Shown piece after piece: positions 1 through 7,829 of a stretch of 63,514 bases of DNA (positions are counted from its first letter, which is position 1; every line of letters begins with the position of its first letter). A program made the position numbers and the translations under genes. The notes beneath the pieces were generated by a model. It worked only from the letters and a program-made list of their open reading frames with translations, had not been told where the DNA came from and searched no databases. The DNA is from Azospirillum soli (GTDB lineage: Bacteria > Pseudomonadota > Alphaproteobacteria > Azospirillales > Azospirillaceae): NCBI RefSeq assembly GCF_017876165.1, contig NZ_JAGINQ010000030.1, forward strand, positions 1 through 63,514. Reading direction: 5' to 3'.

Positions 1-21
1 TCGAGCGTAGACACAAACCGT

Positions 22-46
22 TCTCCCGATCATCCGATCCGGGAGA
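22..46 (-). terminator. possible terminator hairpin after the RM/Septu operon
   Basis: Seven-base inverted repeat (TCTCCCG at 22-28, CGGGAGA at 40-46) about 75 bp beyond the stop codon of the HNH gene. There is no clear T-tract on the minus strand, so this is a weak terminator candidate. Nothing else is recognisable in bases 1-120. If it is a terminator, the leftward operon ends here and no hsdR belongs to the same transcript. Confidence 0.3.
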
Positions 47-120
47 CTCACCCCACAGCGACCGCGCCGGAAGGTGGGACCAGAACACCGCTTACTGTAC
101 AGAAGTGACCCACGCCGATA

Positions 121-972
121 CTAGAGCTCCAGCAGCTGTCGAATCCAAGGATGATCAGGTGACCGTTGGCCGCGGAGGAGGAAGATCATCTCGCCGCTGT
201 ACGGAGCCTTCCTGTTGATCATCCGCTGGATGCGCTTCGCAATGCCCCGGAAATCTGCTTTAGTATCCGGATTGGTGTCGTCAATTCTAAGAAAGGCGGC
301 TTTTGCTTCGCGTACAGCTTCTAGAAGCATTACAGCCTCACGGTGCCGCTGCTTGCACGTGGGCTCGTGGTTGAGATGGTATACCTCAATGGATTTCTGG
401 ACACGATCGACAACACTCTTGTCGCTGCTTGTTGGGCATGGATGTCCGTTCTCGCGCTGGCAGCCTAATAATTTCCAATCTTCGAGATCGCACGGGTCCA
501 AAATCTCCGGCTGTTCCTTTCGCACCGTCCTGAGAAGGTCACTGAAATCCAGCGTCGTCACGTCGACTTCATAGACGCGTGCAGCCTCGTCAACAAGCGG
601 GAACCGGTCCGCCTTGCCCCCGCTGGTGCCGTGCTCCACGTCGATGCGTCGGCTGTTGCAGTAAGTGCAGGCATACCGGAAATTTCCACGCTCGAACGCG
701 AGCCAGCGATACCCTGAGTGCTCCTGCTTTGCGTCGCTAACACGCCCTTTCGGGCGAAAGTGGTCAACGGCGTTGTCCGATCTCGGAATCGGCGTCTCGC
801 AAAACCAGCATTTATCGTGGAGTAAATCTGCAAGTTTCGCCTTTACATCGCGCCAGATCTGGTCACGTTCGCCAGGCACGGCTCCGTTTTGCACTACCGC
901 CCGTGTTGCAGCCTCGGCTTCTTCGAGCCAGCCGTCACGCAGACGCAGTTCATCAATGTCAACGTATCTCAA
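121..972 (-). CDS. ptuB: PtuB-like HNH endonuclease (Septu-type)
   Basis: 283-residue protein of the TIGR02646-like HNH family, whose members are the nuclease partner of the PtuA ATPase in the Septu antiphage system. Visible are a zinc-knuckle pair C55xxC58 and C102xxC105 followed by N106, and between them the catalytic stretch VDHFRPK (69-75, with D70 and H71). A later KADRFPLV stretch is also typical. The ATG overlaps the stop of the upstream ATPase gene by 4 bp, so translation is coupled. As last gene of an hsdM-hsdS-ATPase-HNH operon it is expected to cut nucleic acid when released or activated by the ATPase. The family call is strong; the Septu function is inferred from the pair. Confidence 0.8.
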   Translation of the reverse strand: MRYVDIDELRLRDGWLEEAEAATRAVVQNGAVPGERDQIWRDVKAKLADLLHDKCWFCETPIPRSDNAVDHFRPKGRVSDAKQEHSGYRWLAFERGNFRYACTYCNSRRIDVEHGTSGGKADRFPLVDEAARVYEVDVTTLDFSDLLRTVRKEQPEILDPCDLEDWKLLGCQRENGHPCPTSSDKSVVDRVQKSIEVYHLNHEPTCKQRHREAVMLLEAVREAKAAFLRIDDTNPDTKADFRGIAKRIQRMINRKAPYSGEMIFLLRGQRSPDHPWIRQLLEL

Positions 973-2645
973 TTCGACGGCCCCTGCTGGTCACGCACCA
1001 AGTCCGCGATAAGCCGTCGGGAAAGCTCCTCCCGCTCCTCCAGGCTCATGTCGAGCACGCGGTTAGCAAGATTGTCGACATTTTGCGTATGGAAGATTTG
1101 CTCCAACTCCTGGCTTCGAAGGCGGAGATACCTTGAGTACTCGTCATCCGGGTAGAAAAAGCGAAACCCCAACTGATCCAACCTATTATTAACGTCGTCC
1201 AAATCCGCCTGCTCCGCCTGTGAGAGCTGGTCTTTCGTAGACAAGAGGCGCTGCTTTTCGAGATCGAGCTGCGTGGACCTGTCGAGGGACGATGCAATGC
1301 CGAACATCTTGCTCGTGACAATGGCGGCATAGCCCATTCCTCGGGGGTCCATCTCGGGAAACGCAGCCACGATCCGGCGCTTGCCGTCATTGTCGCGCGC
1401 CTGAAGTATCTGAACCTGCTCCCTCAGAAGTTCTGCGATGGCGAGCGGGTTATGTGTAGTCATTATAACGTGGCTGGTTTCCTGCTCTTCCACCGAGCTG
1501 CCTATGAACTCCTTTAGGAAAGTAAGATAATCGACGCTCCACTTCGGATTAAGATGGGTATCTGGCTCGTCGAGGAGGAACAGGCTCTCGTCTTCAGCAG
1601 TAAACCGGAGCAGACCGAGCACTGTAAGTAGCTGCTGTTCGCCCTCGCTCAGCTCGCGGAAAGTGACCGTTCCATCGTTTTTCCTGAGCTTAACCTTGAT
1701 TCGAACTTCCTCGACGAGCTGTGACACATAAGTACTCTCGAGATCCCTGAAGAAATGTGCTGGAGACTGGGTTCCAACCAACCTCCTAAGCGCCTGTATG
1801 TCCTTAATGTAAAGGTACTTGAACTGCAGAGTCTCTTTATTCCAGAGAGATGTAGGCACTCGGCGCTCCACCTCGATTGGTGCGAGGGCTACCTCCCAGA
1901 CGCGATCTAGGAAGCTGCTCACGATCCCTCTTGCGCCCCAGAAGCGGGGATCCCCGTCGGGATGCGGTTTCCAGGGCGGTTTGCGCAGGACGAACAGAAC
2001 AGATTCGAGACCCTCGTCAGGGTCGAGCCCCAAGTGGTCGCGAAGCAAATCAGAGGCTTGACCCGAACCGCCGATCATAAACGCAAGCAGAACAAATTGA
2101 CTATGTACCGGCAGGGCATAGAACAGCCTCTTCAAACCTGGGTCTCTGCCTCGTCTCAGTTGCTCGTCATACCACTGGGTGTACGGCGAAAAAACGTCTC
2201 GCATTCGACGGCTCTCGCCGGAATAATAGCTAAAGACATAGCGTGGAAGATTTGACTCGTCCTTGAGAAATGCTCCCAACTTTATTTTTCGTGGAGCCGA
2301 AGCTTCTCCATTTTCTAACATGGCAGTGGAGGCCACCATGATTTGGAATGGCTCCCTCTTGTCGGGGTCGTGATAGATGCTAATGTTTTTCTGGAGGTCA
2401 CCGCGACCGATCCGATAGATCAACTCAAACGCAAAATCTATGCGAGGCGTTCTCCGTGGTCCAATCAACTCGCGGAAGATGATCGCGAGGGCCTCAAGGA
2501 CGTTTGACTTACCTGTACCGTTCCAACCTATGACGACGGTCACCCACTCGCCTTGGTCGAAATCGATGGTAACGTCCTTGAGGTTCTTAAATTGGTGCGT
2601 CGGGCTGTCCTTGTCGCTCCCGATCTTTATTTTGTCAACACGCAT
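969..2645 (-). CDS. ptuA: PtuA-like ABC-type ATPase (Septu-type)
   Basis: 558-residue SMC/RecF-like ABC ATPase. Walker A is GWNGTGKS at residues 40-47, the ABC signature LSEGEQQ at 332-338, Walker B LFLLDEP at 355-361 and the H-loop TTH at 396-398, so all catalytic elements are intact. The roughly 285 residues between Walker A and signature form the coiled or lid insertion expected of OLD/Septu ATPases. The gene starts 1 bp after the hsdS stop and overlaps the HNH gene by 4 bp, as in ptuAB pairs. In Septu, PtuA oligomers bind PtuB and hold the nuclease. Alternative: another restriction-linked ATPase (Rlo-type) working with the HNH protein. Confidence 0.8.
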   Translation of the reverse strand: MRVDKIKIGSDKDSPTHQFKNLKDVTIDFDQGEWVTVVIGWNGTGKSNVLEALAIIFRELIGPRRTPRIDFAFELIYRIGRGDLQKNISIYHDPDKREPFQIMVASTAMLENGEASAPRKIKLGAFLKDESNLPRYVFSYYSGESRRMRDVFSPYTQWYDEQLRRGRDPGLKRLFYALPVHSQFVLLAFMIGGSGQASDLLRDHLGLDPDEGLESVLFVLRKPPWKPHPDGDPRFWGARGIVSSFLDRVWEVALAPIEVERRVPTSLWNKETLQFKYLYIKDIQALRRLVGTQSPAHFFRDLESTYVSQLVEEVRIKVKLRKNDGTVTFRELSEGEQQLLTVLGLLRFTAEDESLFLLDEPDTHLNPKWSVDYLTFLKEFIGSSVEEQETSHVIMTTHNPLAIAELLREQVQILQARDNDGKRRIVAAFPEMDPRGMGYAAIVTSKMFGIASSLDRSTQLDLEKQRLLSTKDQLSQAEQADLDDVNNRLDQLGFRFFYPDDEYSRYLRLRSQELEQIFHTQNVDNLANRVLDMSLEEREELSRRLIADLVRDQQGPSN

Positions 2646-2646
2646 G

Positions 2647-4200
2647 TTAGACGGAGGCCTTCAATCTTAGGCGATCACCGATTTTCGTCCCCGCGCCGTC
2701 GCGGATCGGTTCCGATAGCAGGTTGCCAGACGCGTCGAGTTTGCGCAACTCCGTGTAGAATGGCTCCACCACCTCGGTGGGTGTTCCGGACGTTATGCCA
2801 TATAGCCTTGCAACCTCTTGGGATGGCAGCCAGTCGTCTGCCTCCCGCAGGATATCCTCTACCGTTCTCTGCATAGCTTCGACCCCGATTGCGATTTTAT
2901 CGATGTCTTTGGCCTTCTGACGCTTCTTCGCGGCAGCGAGCCTCTCGATTTGTTTCGTCGCGGCTTCGTCGGCGGGGTTCCGGGTTGCAAGCTGCCCAGC
3001 AAGGGCTTGATTGACCAGCCGACGGTACAGCATGGCAATTCCTTCGCGAGCTCTTCTCGCCTGCTCCGCAGCTGAAGCCAGCTTACTCAAACCCGCCTTG
3101 ACGCGCTCGATAATTTCGCGCTGGTCGGCAATGCTGGGGCAGGGGAGTCGGAAGGCTGCAAGCTTCCTGGAATTGATGTTCGACTGGCTCACACCGTCAC
3201 TCTTAACGGCACGGCAGTAGCTGCGGCCGGCAGGGCTGTTGAGACAATGGGTCAGGTATTCCGGCAGCATGCGATCAGCGCATCTTATTCGAATCAGGTA
3301 TCCGGCAAAGATCGCCTGCTGCTCCCCGCGGAAAAGGGCTGTTTTGCCGACGAGTTGGGGGCTGTTGGTCCGGTTGAACAGCACGTCCCCAGGCTGGAGC
3401 GAGTAGCGCTCAATCTCCTGATCATCGGAGGTGTAGACTAGGTTGGACCAGTTGAGAATGCCGTCTTGGATGTTGCCCATTCGCAGGACGGGCACTTTTC
3501 CGGTCGGCGTCGACTTGGCGGACGAGCCATACATCAGGTCAGTCGCGATCTCGTCCACGGAGACGACTGGCGGCCCACCAAGGTATTCTGCGCGCCGTTG
3601 CTTTGGGAGTATGGTGAGATTGTAGGCGGACTGCAGGATGGCCGACCGCCCAGTCTCGACGGAGGCAATAACGCTATCGAGGTGCGATCGTGCGGCGGCA
3701 CTTCGCTCTTCGGCGCTCCTCAGTCGCTCAACGATGCGTCTCTGCTCGTTAAGCGGAGGCACGACAATTTCTGTCGCTTCAAAGGCGCCCTTGGTGACGT
3801 GGCGGAGGCCGGCTCCTCCGTGCGCCTTAGCGATCTGCTCTTCGAGCGTCTGGTTGATCGCGAGCCGCAGGAATTCTCGGTCGATTAGGTGTGGATCGAC
3901 CCGGACGTTGAAAATGTGCTGGTTCAGGACAGCGGTGGGGCCGCGCCAAATGTGCGCCCCGAACGACGTGCCCGGCGTTCCCGACCAAGCGAACAGGAGG
4001 TCGCCATTGCGGACTAAATGTTTCTCCGCGACTGGTCCCGAGAAGTGGTTGAATGCTGCGTCAGCCCTGTTCAGGTTTTGGATTCGGACGATTGGGAGGC
4101 CCGTTCTCGTCCAATCGCTCGGCTTGAAAGCTCGTCCGTTCACAAGCTCCGCAATCGAGCCAATTGTGGTCCTCGCCCAACCAAGCGGAAGTTCCTTCAC
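2647..4200 (-). CDS. hsdS: type I restriction-modification specificity subunit HsdS
   Basis: 517-residue DNA specificity subunit. The two target-recognition domains begin with the usual patterns: LPLGWARTTIGSIAELVNG near residue 4, and VSVDEIATDLMYGSSAKS near residue 215. Each is followed by a long spacer helix (ERLRSAEERSAAARSHLDSV and the ERVKAGLSKLASAAEQ region), the arms that bind HsdM. A C-terminal extension of about 100 residues after the second helix is longer than in EcoKI-type HsdS. The ATG lies in the ATGA overlap with the hsdM stop. It would set the bipartite target of the methyltransferase; the target cannot be read from sequence alone. Confidence 0.9.
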   Translation of the reverse strand: MKELPLGWARTTIGSIAELVNGRAFKPSDWTRTGLPIVRIQNLNRADAAFNHFSGPVAEKHLVRNGDLLFAWSGTPGTSFGAHIWRGPTAVLNQHIFNVRVDPHLIDREFLRLAINQTLEEQIAKAHGGAGLRHVTKGAFEATEIVVPPLNEQRRIVERLRSAEERSAAARSHLDSVIASVETGRSAILQSAYNLTILPKQRRAEYLGGPPVVSVDEIATDLMYGSSAKSTPTGKVPVLRMGNIQDGILNWSNLVYTSDDQEIERYSLQPGDVLFNRTNSPQLVGKTALFRGEQQAIFAGYLIRIRCADRMLPEYLTHCLNSPAGRSYCRAVKSDGVSQSNINSRKLAAFRLPCPSIADQREIIERVKAGLSKLASAAEQARRAREGIAMLYRRLVNQALAGQLATRNPADEAATKQIERLAAAKKRQKAKDIDKIAIGVEAMQRTVEDILREADDWLPSQEVARLYGITSGTPTEVVEPFYTELRKLDASGNLLSEPIRDGAGTKIGDRLRLKASV

Positions 4201-5627
4201 CGTTCGTCCTCCTCGGACGCGAACTCCTCGGCAAGCACCTCGATCTCCGCCATTGCCGTCTGGAGATGAAAGAGAATAGTAGAAGCAATCTCTTGGGGTA
4301 GAATTTCCCCTGCCTCCCCGTCCCTATCCTGTGGGGTGAGCCAAACCAGATCTAGGTTCTCCTCACGATCCGCGATCTCCGCGCGCCCGAAGCAGCGCCA
4401 CCTTCCAGTGGCGTCGTCTTCCGAGCGCGGTGCCCTGCCATGTGGGTCATTGCCGAACAGCGCCTCGAATTCAGCAAAATGCTCGGGCAGGAGCGGGCGC
4501 GTCTTGCCAAACCGGGGCATAGCCGTCCGCATGTCATAGACCCATATCCGCTCCGAATTATTGGCGACCCCATCTCGTCTTCGGAAGAATAGGACATTGG
4601 TGTTGACGCCCTGACTGTAGAATATCCCGTTGGGCAGGCGTAGGATGGTATGCAAATCGCACGCACTCAGCAGGTCAGCGCGTATCGATCTTCCAGCACC
4701 ACCCTCGAACAACACATTATCCGGCACGACGACTGCCGCTCGGCCGCCGTCTTTAAGGCCGAGTCGGATGTGCTGGAGGAAGGCCAATTGCTTGTTTGCT
4801 GTCTTGTGAGGAAGATCACTGCGCGTCCTCCTCGCGCTTCCAGCCTTGTTGCCGAACGGTGGATTGGCCAGAATGAGGTCGGCCGGCCTGAGGGATATTG
4901 CATCCGTGGTGAGCGCATCGCCCAACAAAATCCGGGCGTCCAAACGGTGGAGGAATGAGTTCATCTGGCAGATGCGATAGGTCCCCTTCTCTATTTCGAC
5001 ACCCTCGAACAACGGCGGATTGCCAGGGTATGCACCGGGGGACGCGCCAGCCTCGACGTATTGCTTCGCCGAAATCAGGAAACCGCCGGTGCCACATGAG
5101 GGATCTTGTATTGTCTCGCCCATCGCTGGGCGTGTCAGTCGCACCATACTGTCGACCAGCGGGCGCGGCGTGAAATACTGACCAGCGCCTGATCGCGCAT
5201 CTTGTGAGTTCCGGGCGAGCAACCCCTCATAGATGTCACCCATCCCATCCGCGGTTACGGAATGCCAGTCGAGCTTGGCAATTCCCGCAATCACTGCCTT
5301 CAGATTTTCCGAGTGCGAGAATACGGTGGTTGGAAAGGCATAGATTTCCTGTACGATGGGGCTCGAGGCATGCCCTCCAAGGTAGGTCAGCATGTCGCGA
5401 TAGAAGGTTAGCAAGTCTGGTCCTTCATATCCGACCAGATCACGCCAGCGGCAGCCCTCCGGCAATGCCGACTCTGTACCCGTCTCCTCGGCGATCTTGA
5501 GGAACAGGAGGTAGGTGAGTTCGGAGATGTACTCATGGTAGCTAACCCCATCCCCCCGCAAGATGTGGCAGAGACTCCAGATGCGCCTGACGAGGTCATT
5601 GCTGGTCCTAGCCGGCTTGGTTGTCAC
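4197..5627 (-). CDS. hsdM: type I restriction-modification methyltransferase subunit HsdM
   Basis: N6-adenine methyltransferase subunit, 476 residues from a GTG start at 5627 preceded by GGAG at a suitable distance. An ATG at 5762 would add 45 low-quality basic residues that do not look like HsdM. The N-terminal helical domain (ILRGDGVSYHEYISELTYLLFLKI) is followed by GAGQYFTPR (147-155), the SAM-binding motif DPSCGTGGF (175-183) and catalytic NPPF (255-258), all intact. It heads the operon hsdM-hsdS-ptuA-ptuB. No HsdR helicase/nuclease gene is present upstream or downstream inside the window, so a conventional complete type I system cannot be claimed here. Confidence 0.92.
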   Translation of the reverse strand: MTTKPARTSNDLVRRIWSLCHILRGDGVSYHEYISELTYLLFLKIAEETGTESALPEGCRWRDLVGYEGPDLLTFYRDMLTYLGGHASSPIVQEIYAFPTTVFSHSENLKAVIAGIAKLDWHSVTADGMGDIYEGLLARNSQDARSGAGQYFTPRPLVDSMVRLTRPAMGETIQDPSCGTGGFLISAKQYVEAGASPGAYPGNPPLFEGVEIEKGTYRICQMNSFLHRLDARILLGDALTTDAISLRPADLILANPPFGNKAGSARRTRSDLPHKTANKQLAFLQHIRLGLKDGGRAAVVVPDNVLFEGGAGRSIRADLLSACDLHTILRLPNGIFYSQGVNTNVLFFRRRDGVANNSERIWVYDMRTAMPRFGKTRPLLPEHFAEFEALFGNDPHGRAPRSEDDATGRWRCFGRAEIADREENLDLVWLTPQDRDGEAGEILPQEIASTILFHLQTAMAEIEVLAEEFASEEDER

Positions 5628-6505
5628 TCGCGATCTCCGAGATAGTGCATGTTGACGGGGCCAGTGTGGTGCGGTGATCAGGATGGGAAGAACGGGAGCG
5701 CAGAGGCGCGATGTTTGACGCTGTCGTCGCTGGAATTCAAGGCTTCTGTCGCGGTGCATCAATCTGATTGAAATAGATTATCGCGGCTCTCCAGAGGGTT
5801 GGGTTGATGACCAGGCACGATCTTAGCATCACTGAATTGGATTTTTGTCCCCCGTCGCAGGAAGCATGTGTGCGGGGCATAAGGACATCCTTCCTGCAAG
5901 GTTGCCCGATCAGCGGGCAGGCGGGGGATGGTCATCAGGTGCAAACAATTTTGTCAGGCCAAGCCGGTGGACGATCCTCGGCGTGGCCGCCATGTGCAAA
6001 CATCCCAAATCTAGCTCATTAACCACGCACGCCGAATCAATGCTTTAGCGGCAGTCCATGTGCAGATATTTTTGTCCGCCGACATTTTTGTGTTCGTTCA
6101 AAAATGTTTTCACATTGACAAAAAAGTCTGCGCATCAACAAAAATGTTTGCTCATGGCCCGGATCGGGCTGAACGCAGATTGCTCCCCGGAAAAGACATT
6201 CGCATTGATGGCCGAAGATCAACATGCGCCGTCACCCGGCCATTAAGAAGAAATAATTACTCCGTCTATGAGCTTTTCCAGTTAGAAAAATAGCAGAAAA
6301 TCGCGGCGAAACAATGTGTTCTGCAGACCGACTTTCCCTCAAAAGAAGAAATAGCGTCTATTCGTGTTACGCGGTTGGAGCTTGGCTGAATGCCAAGCTG
6401 GCACAGGCGCATAATAAGGTTGAAAGCCTCAGAATAGCTCGGTTGAGCAGGTGTTGGAAAGCGAGCACCAGCACATGTGAGCCGGCGTGTCCGCCGTGGC
6501 ATCAT
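5628..6505. other. gene-poor region upstream of hsdM, containing a repeat cluster
   Basis: About 880 bp with no credible gene between hsdM and the left CRISPR array. Base composition becomes AT-richer than the neighbours from about 6060 to 6400. It should hold the hsdM promoter; no unambiguous -35/-10 pair could be picked. The 20-bp repeat cluster is listed separately. The trailer end of the CRISPR array lies at its right edge and shows no further degenerate CRISPR repeats. Confidence 0.6.
5833..6208. repeat. cluster of degenerate 20-bp repeats in two opposed groups
   Basis: Approximate consensus TGNGCARACATTTTTGTNNN. Copies in plus orientation start near 5833 (weak), 5938, 5993 (first half only), 6059 and 6079. 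Copies in minus orientation lie at about 6098-6117, 6117-6137, 6137-6157 and 6188-6208 (weak). The best copies agree at about 14-16 of 20 positions. Multiple short repeats starting with TG and facing inward from two ends are typical of ends bound by Mu/Tn7/IS21-type transposases; no transposase gene is present. Alternatives are binding sites for an unknown regulator. Seen by eye only. Confidence 0.5.
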
Positions 6506-7603
6506 GTTTCAATCCACGCCTCCGCACGGAAGGCGACGCGAGGCAGTCGCGGCCTATGCCGCCCGCGCCGCCGAGTTTCAATCCACGCCTCCGCACGGAA
6601 GGCGACGGGGTCGCAGGCCATGTACCAGGCGTTCGGGTCGTGTTTCAATCCACGCCTCCGCACGGAAGGCGACTCGCGTGCCGCGCCGTGACCCCGCCCC
6701 GGCCGCTCCGGTTTCAATCCACGCCTCCGCACGGAAGGCGACACCCCGACCTCGCGCTGTTGCGCCGGTCGGACGTGTTTCAATCCACGCCTCCGCACGG
6801 AAGGCGACGCGTGCGAGTTCGACCGGGAGAACGACCGCCTCAAGTTTCAATCCACGCCTCCGCACGGAAGGCGACCCTTCGCAGGGGCCCACACGCTTGC
6901 GTGTGGGTGGTTTCAATCCACGCCTCCGCACGGAAGGCGACATCTCTTCGACCAGCGTGGTCTGCAGGTCGCGCTTGTTTCAATCCACGCCTCCGCACGG
7001 AAGGCGACGCCGCCACCGATAGCAGGCCCGCCGAGCGGCATGTTTCAATCCACGCCTCCGCACGGAAGGCGACCGGTCCGCTCAGCCCAAACGGGGTGTG
7101 GGCGTCGGTTTCAATCCACGCCTCCGCACGGAAGGCGACTCGACCAGCCGGCCACATGTTCCGCCAGCCCCATGTTTCAATCCACGCCTCCGCACGGAAG
7201 GCGACATGCCCGCGTCCGTCTCGGTCAGGGCGAAGTTGCAGTTTCAATCCACGCCTCCGCACGGAAGGCGACCATCCAGCGACACGCCGTCACGGGCAAG
7301 CGCCTGTTTCAATCCACGCCTCCGCACGGAAGGCGACTTCGTGTCCGACGACTGGTCCGCCTTGGAGGCGCTGTTTCAATCCACGCCTCCGCACGGAAGG
7401 CGACACGACACCAGGCCGGGCCTGACGGTCGAGGTCTAGTTTCAATCCACGCCTCCGCACGGAAGGCGACTACCAAGTTGCGCCGGCTTGCCAGAACGGG
7501 ATGCTGTTTCAATCCACGCCTCCGCACGGAAGGCGACTCCTGCTGGCCCCGGTGCTTCCCGGCGAGACCATGTTTCAATCCACGCCTCCGCACGGAAGGC
7601 GAC
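6506..7603 (-). CRISPR. type I-C CRISPR array 1 (17 repeats, 16 spacers)
   Basis: Seventeen 32-bp repeats, identical by eye, that on the plus strand begin GTTTCAATCCACGCC and end GGAAGGCGAC, with spacers of 33-37 bp. On the transcribed (minus) strand the repeat begins GTCGCC and ends GTGGATTGAAAC, the type I-C hallmark. Orientation is leftward: the leader is on the right, so the spacer at 7538-7571 is the newest and the one at 6538-6574 the oldest. The repeat differs from array 2 at three positions, all within the stem. Spacer 6876-6909 contains a perfect 9-bp-arm inverted repeat. Confidence 0.98.
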
Positions 7604-7829
7604 CTCCGAAGTGTAAGCCTTTGTCAGCTCGTGGAAAACGGCAGTGTTTGCGCGAACCGGATTTGCGGGAGGGAGCGGGAAGCGTTCAATTCGATCATAG
7701 CGGCTCCAAGACGTTGGCACGCCTGCGCTGATGCGCCGCGCGAACGTGCCGGGGGTGGCGTGGGAGCTTGGGGTTCGCGCGGCGGTGCGGGGCTGGTAGG
7801 GTGGAGTGCCACCATCGCGCGAGGTTACC
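7604..7829 (-). promoter_or_regulatory. leader of CRISPR array 1 and divergent cas3 upstream region
   Basis: This 226-bp stretch separates the leader-proximal repeat from the cas3 start. Read on the minus strand it contains GGTTCGCGCAAACACTG at 7658-7642, exactly 38 bp before the first repeat. The same 17-mer with one change sits 38 bp before the first repeat of array 2, so this is a real leader element for array transcription or spacer integration. It should also contain the rightward cas3 promoter, which I could not place confidently. Confidence 0.75.

Noticed and set aside
1..6505. Complete type I restriction-modification system
   Set aside because: M and S are present, but no HsdR helicase/nuclease frame exists in the window, so a full system cannot be claimed.
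6314..7593. Open frames running through CRISPR array 1 on both strands
   Set aside because: They are repeats of the CRISPR unit read as protein (recurring FNPRLRTEGD-like segments), not genes.
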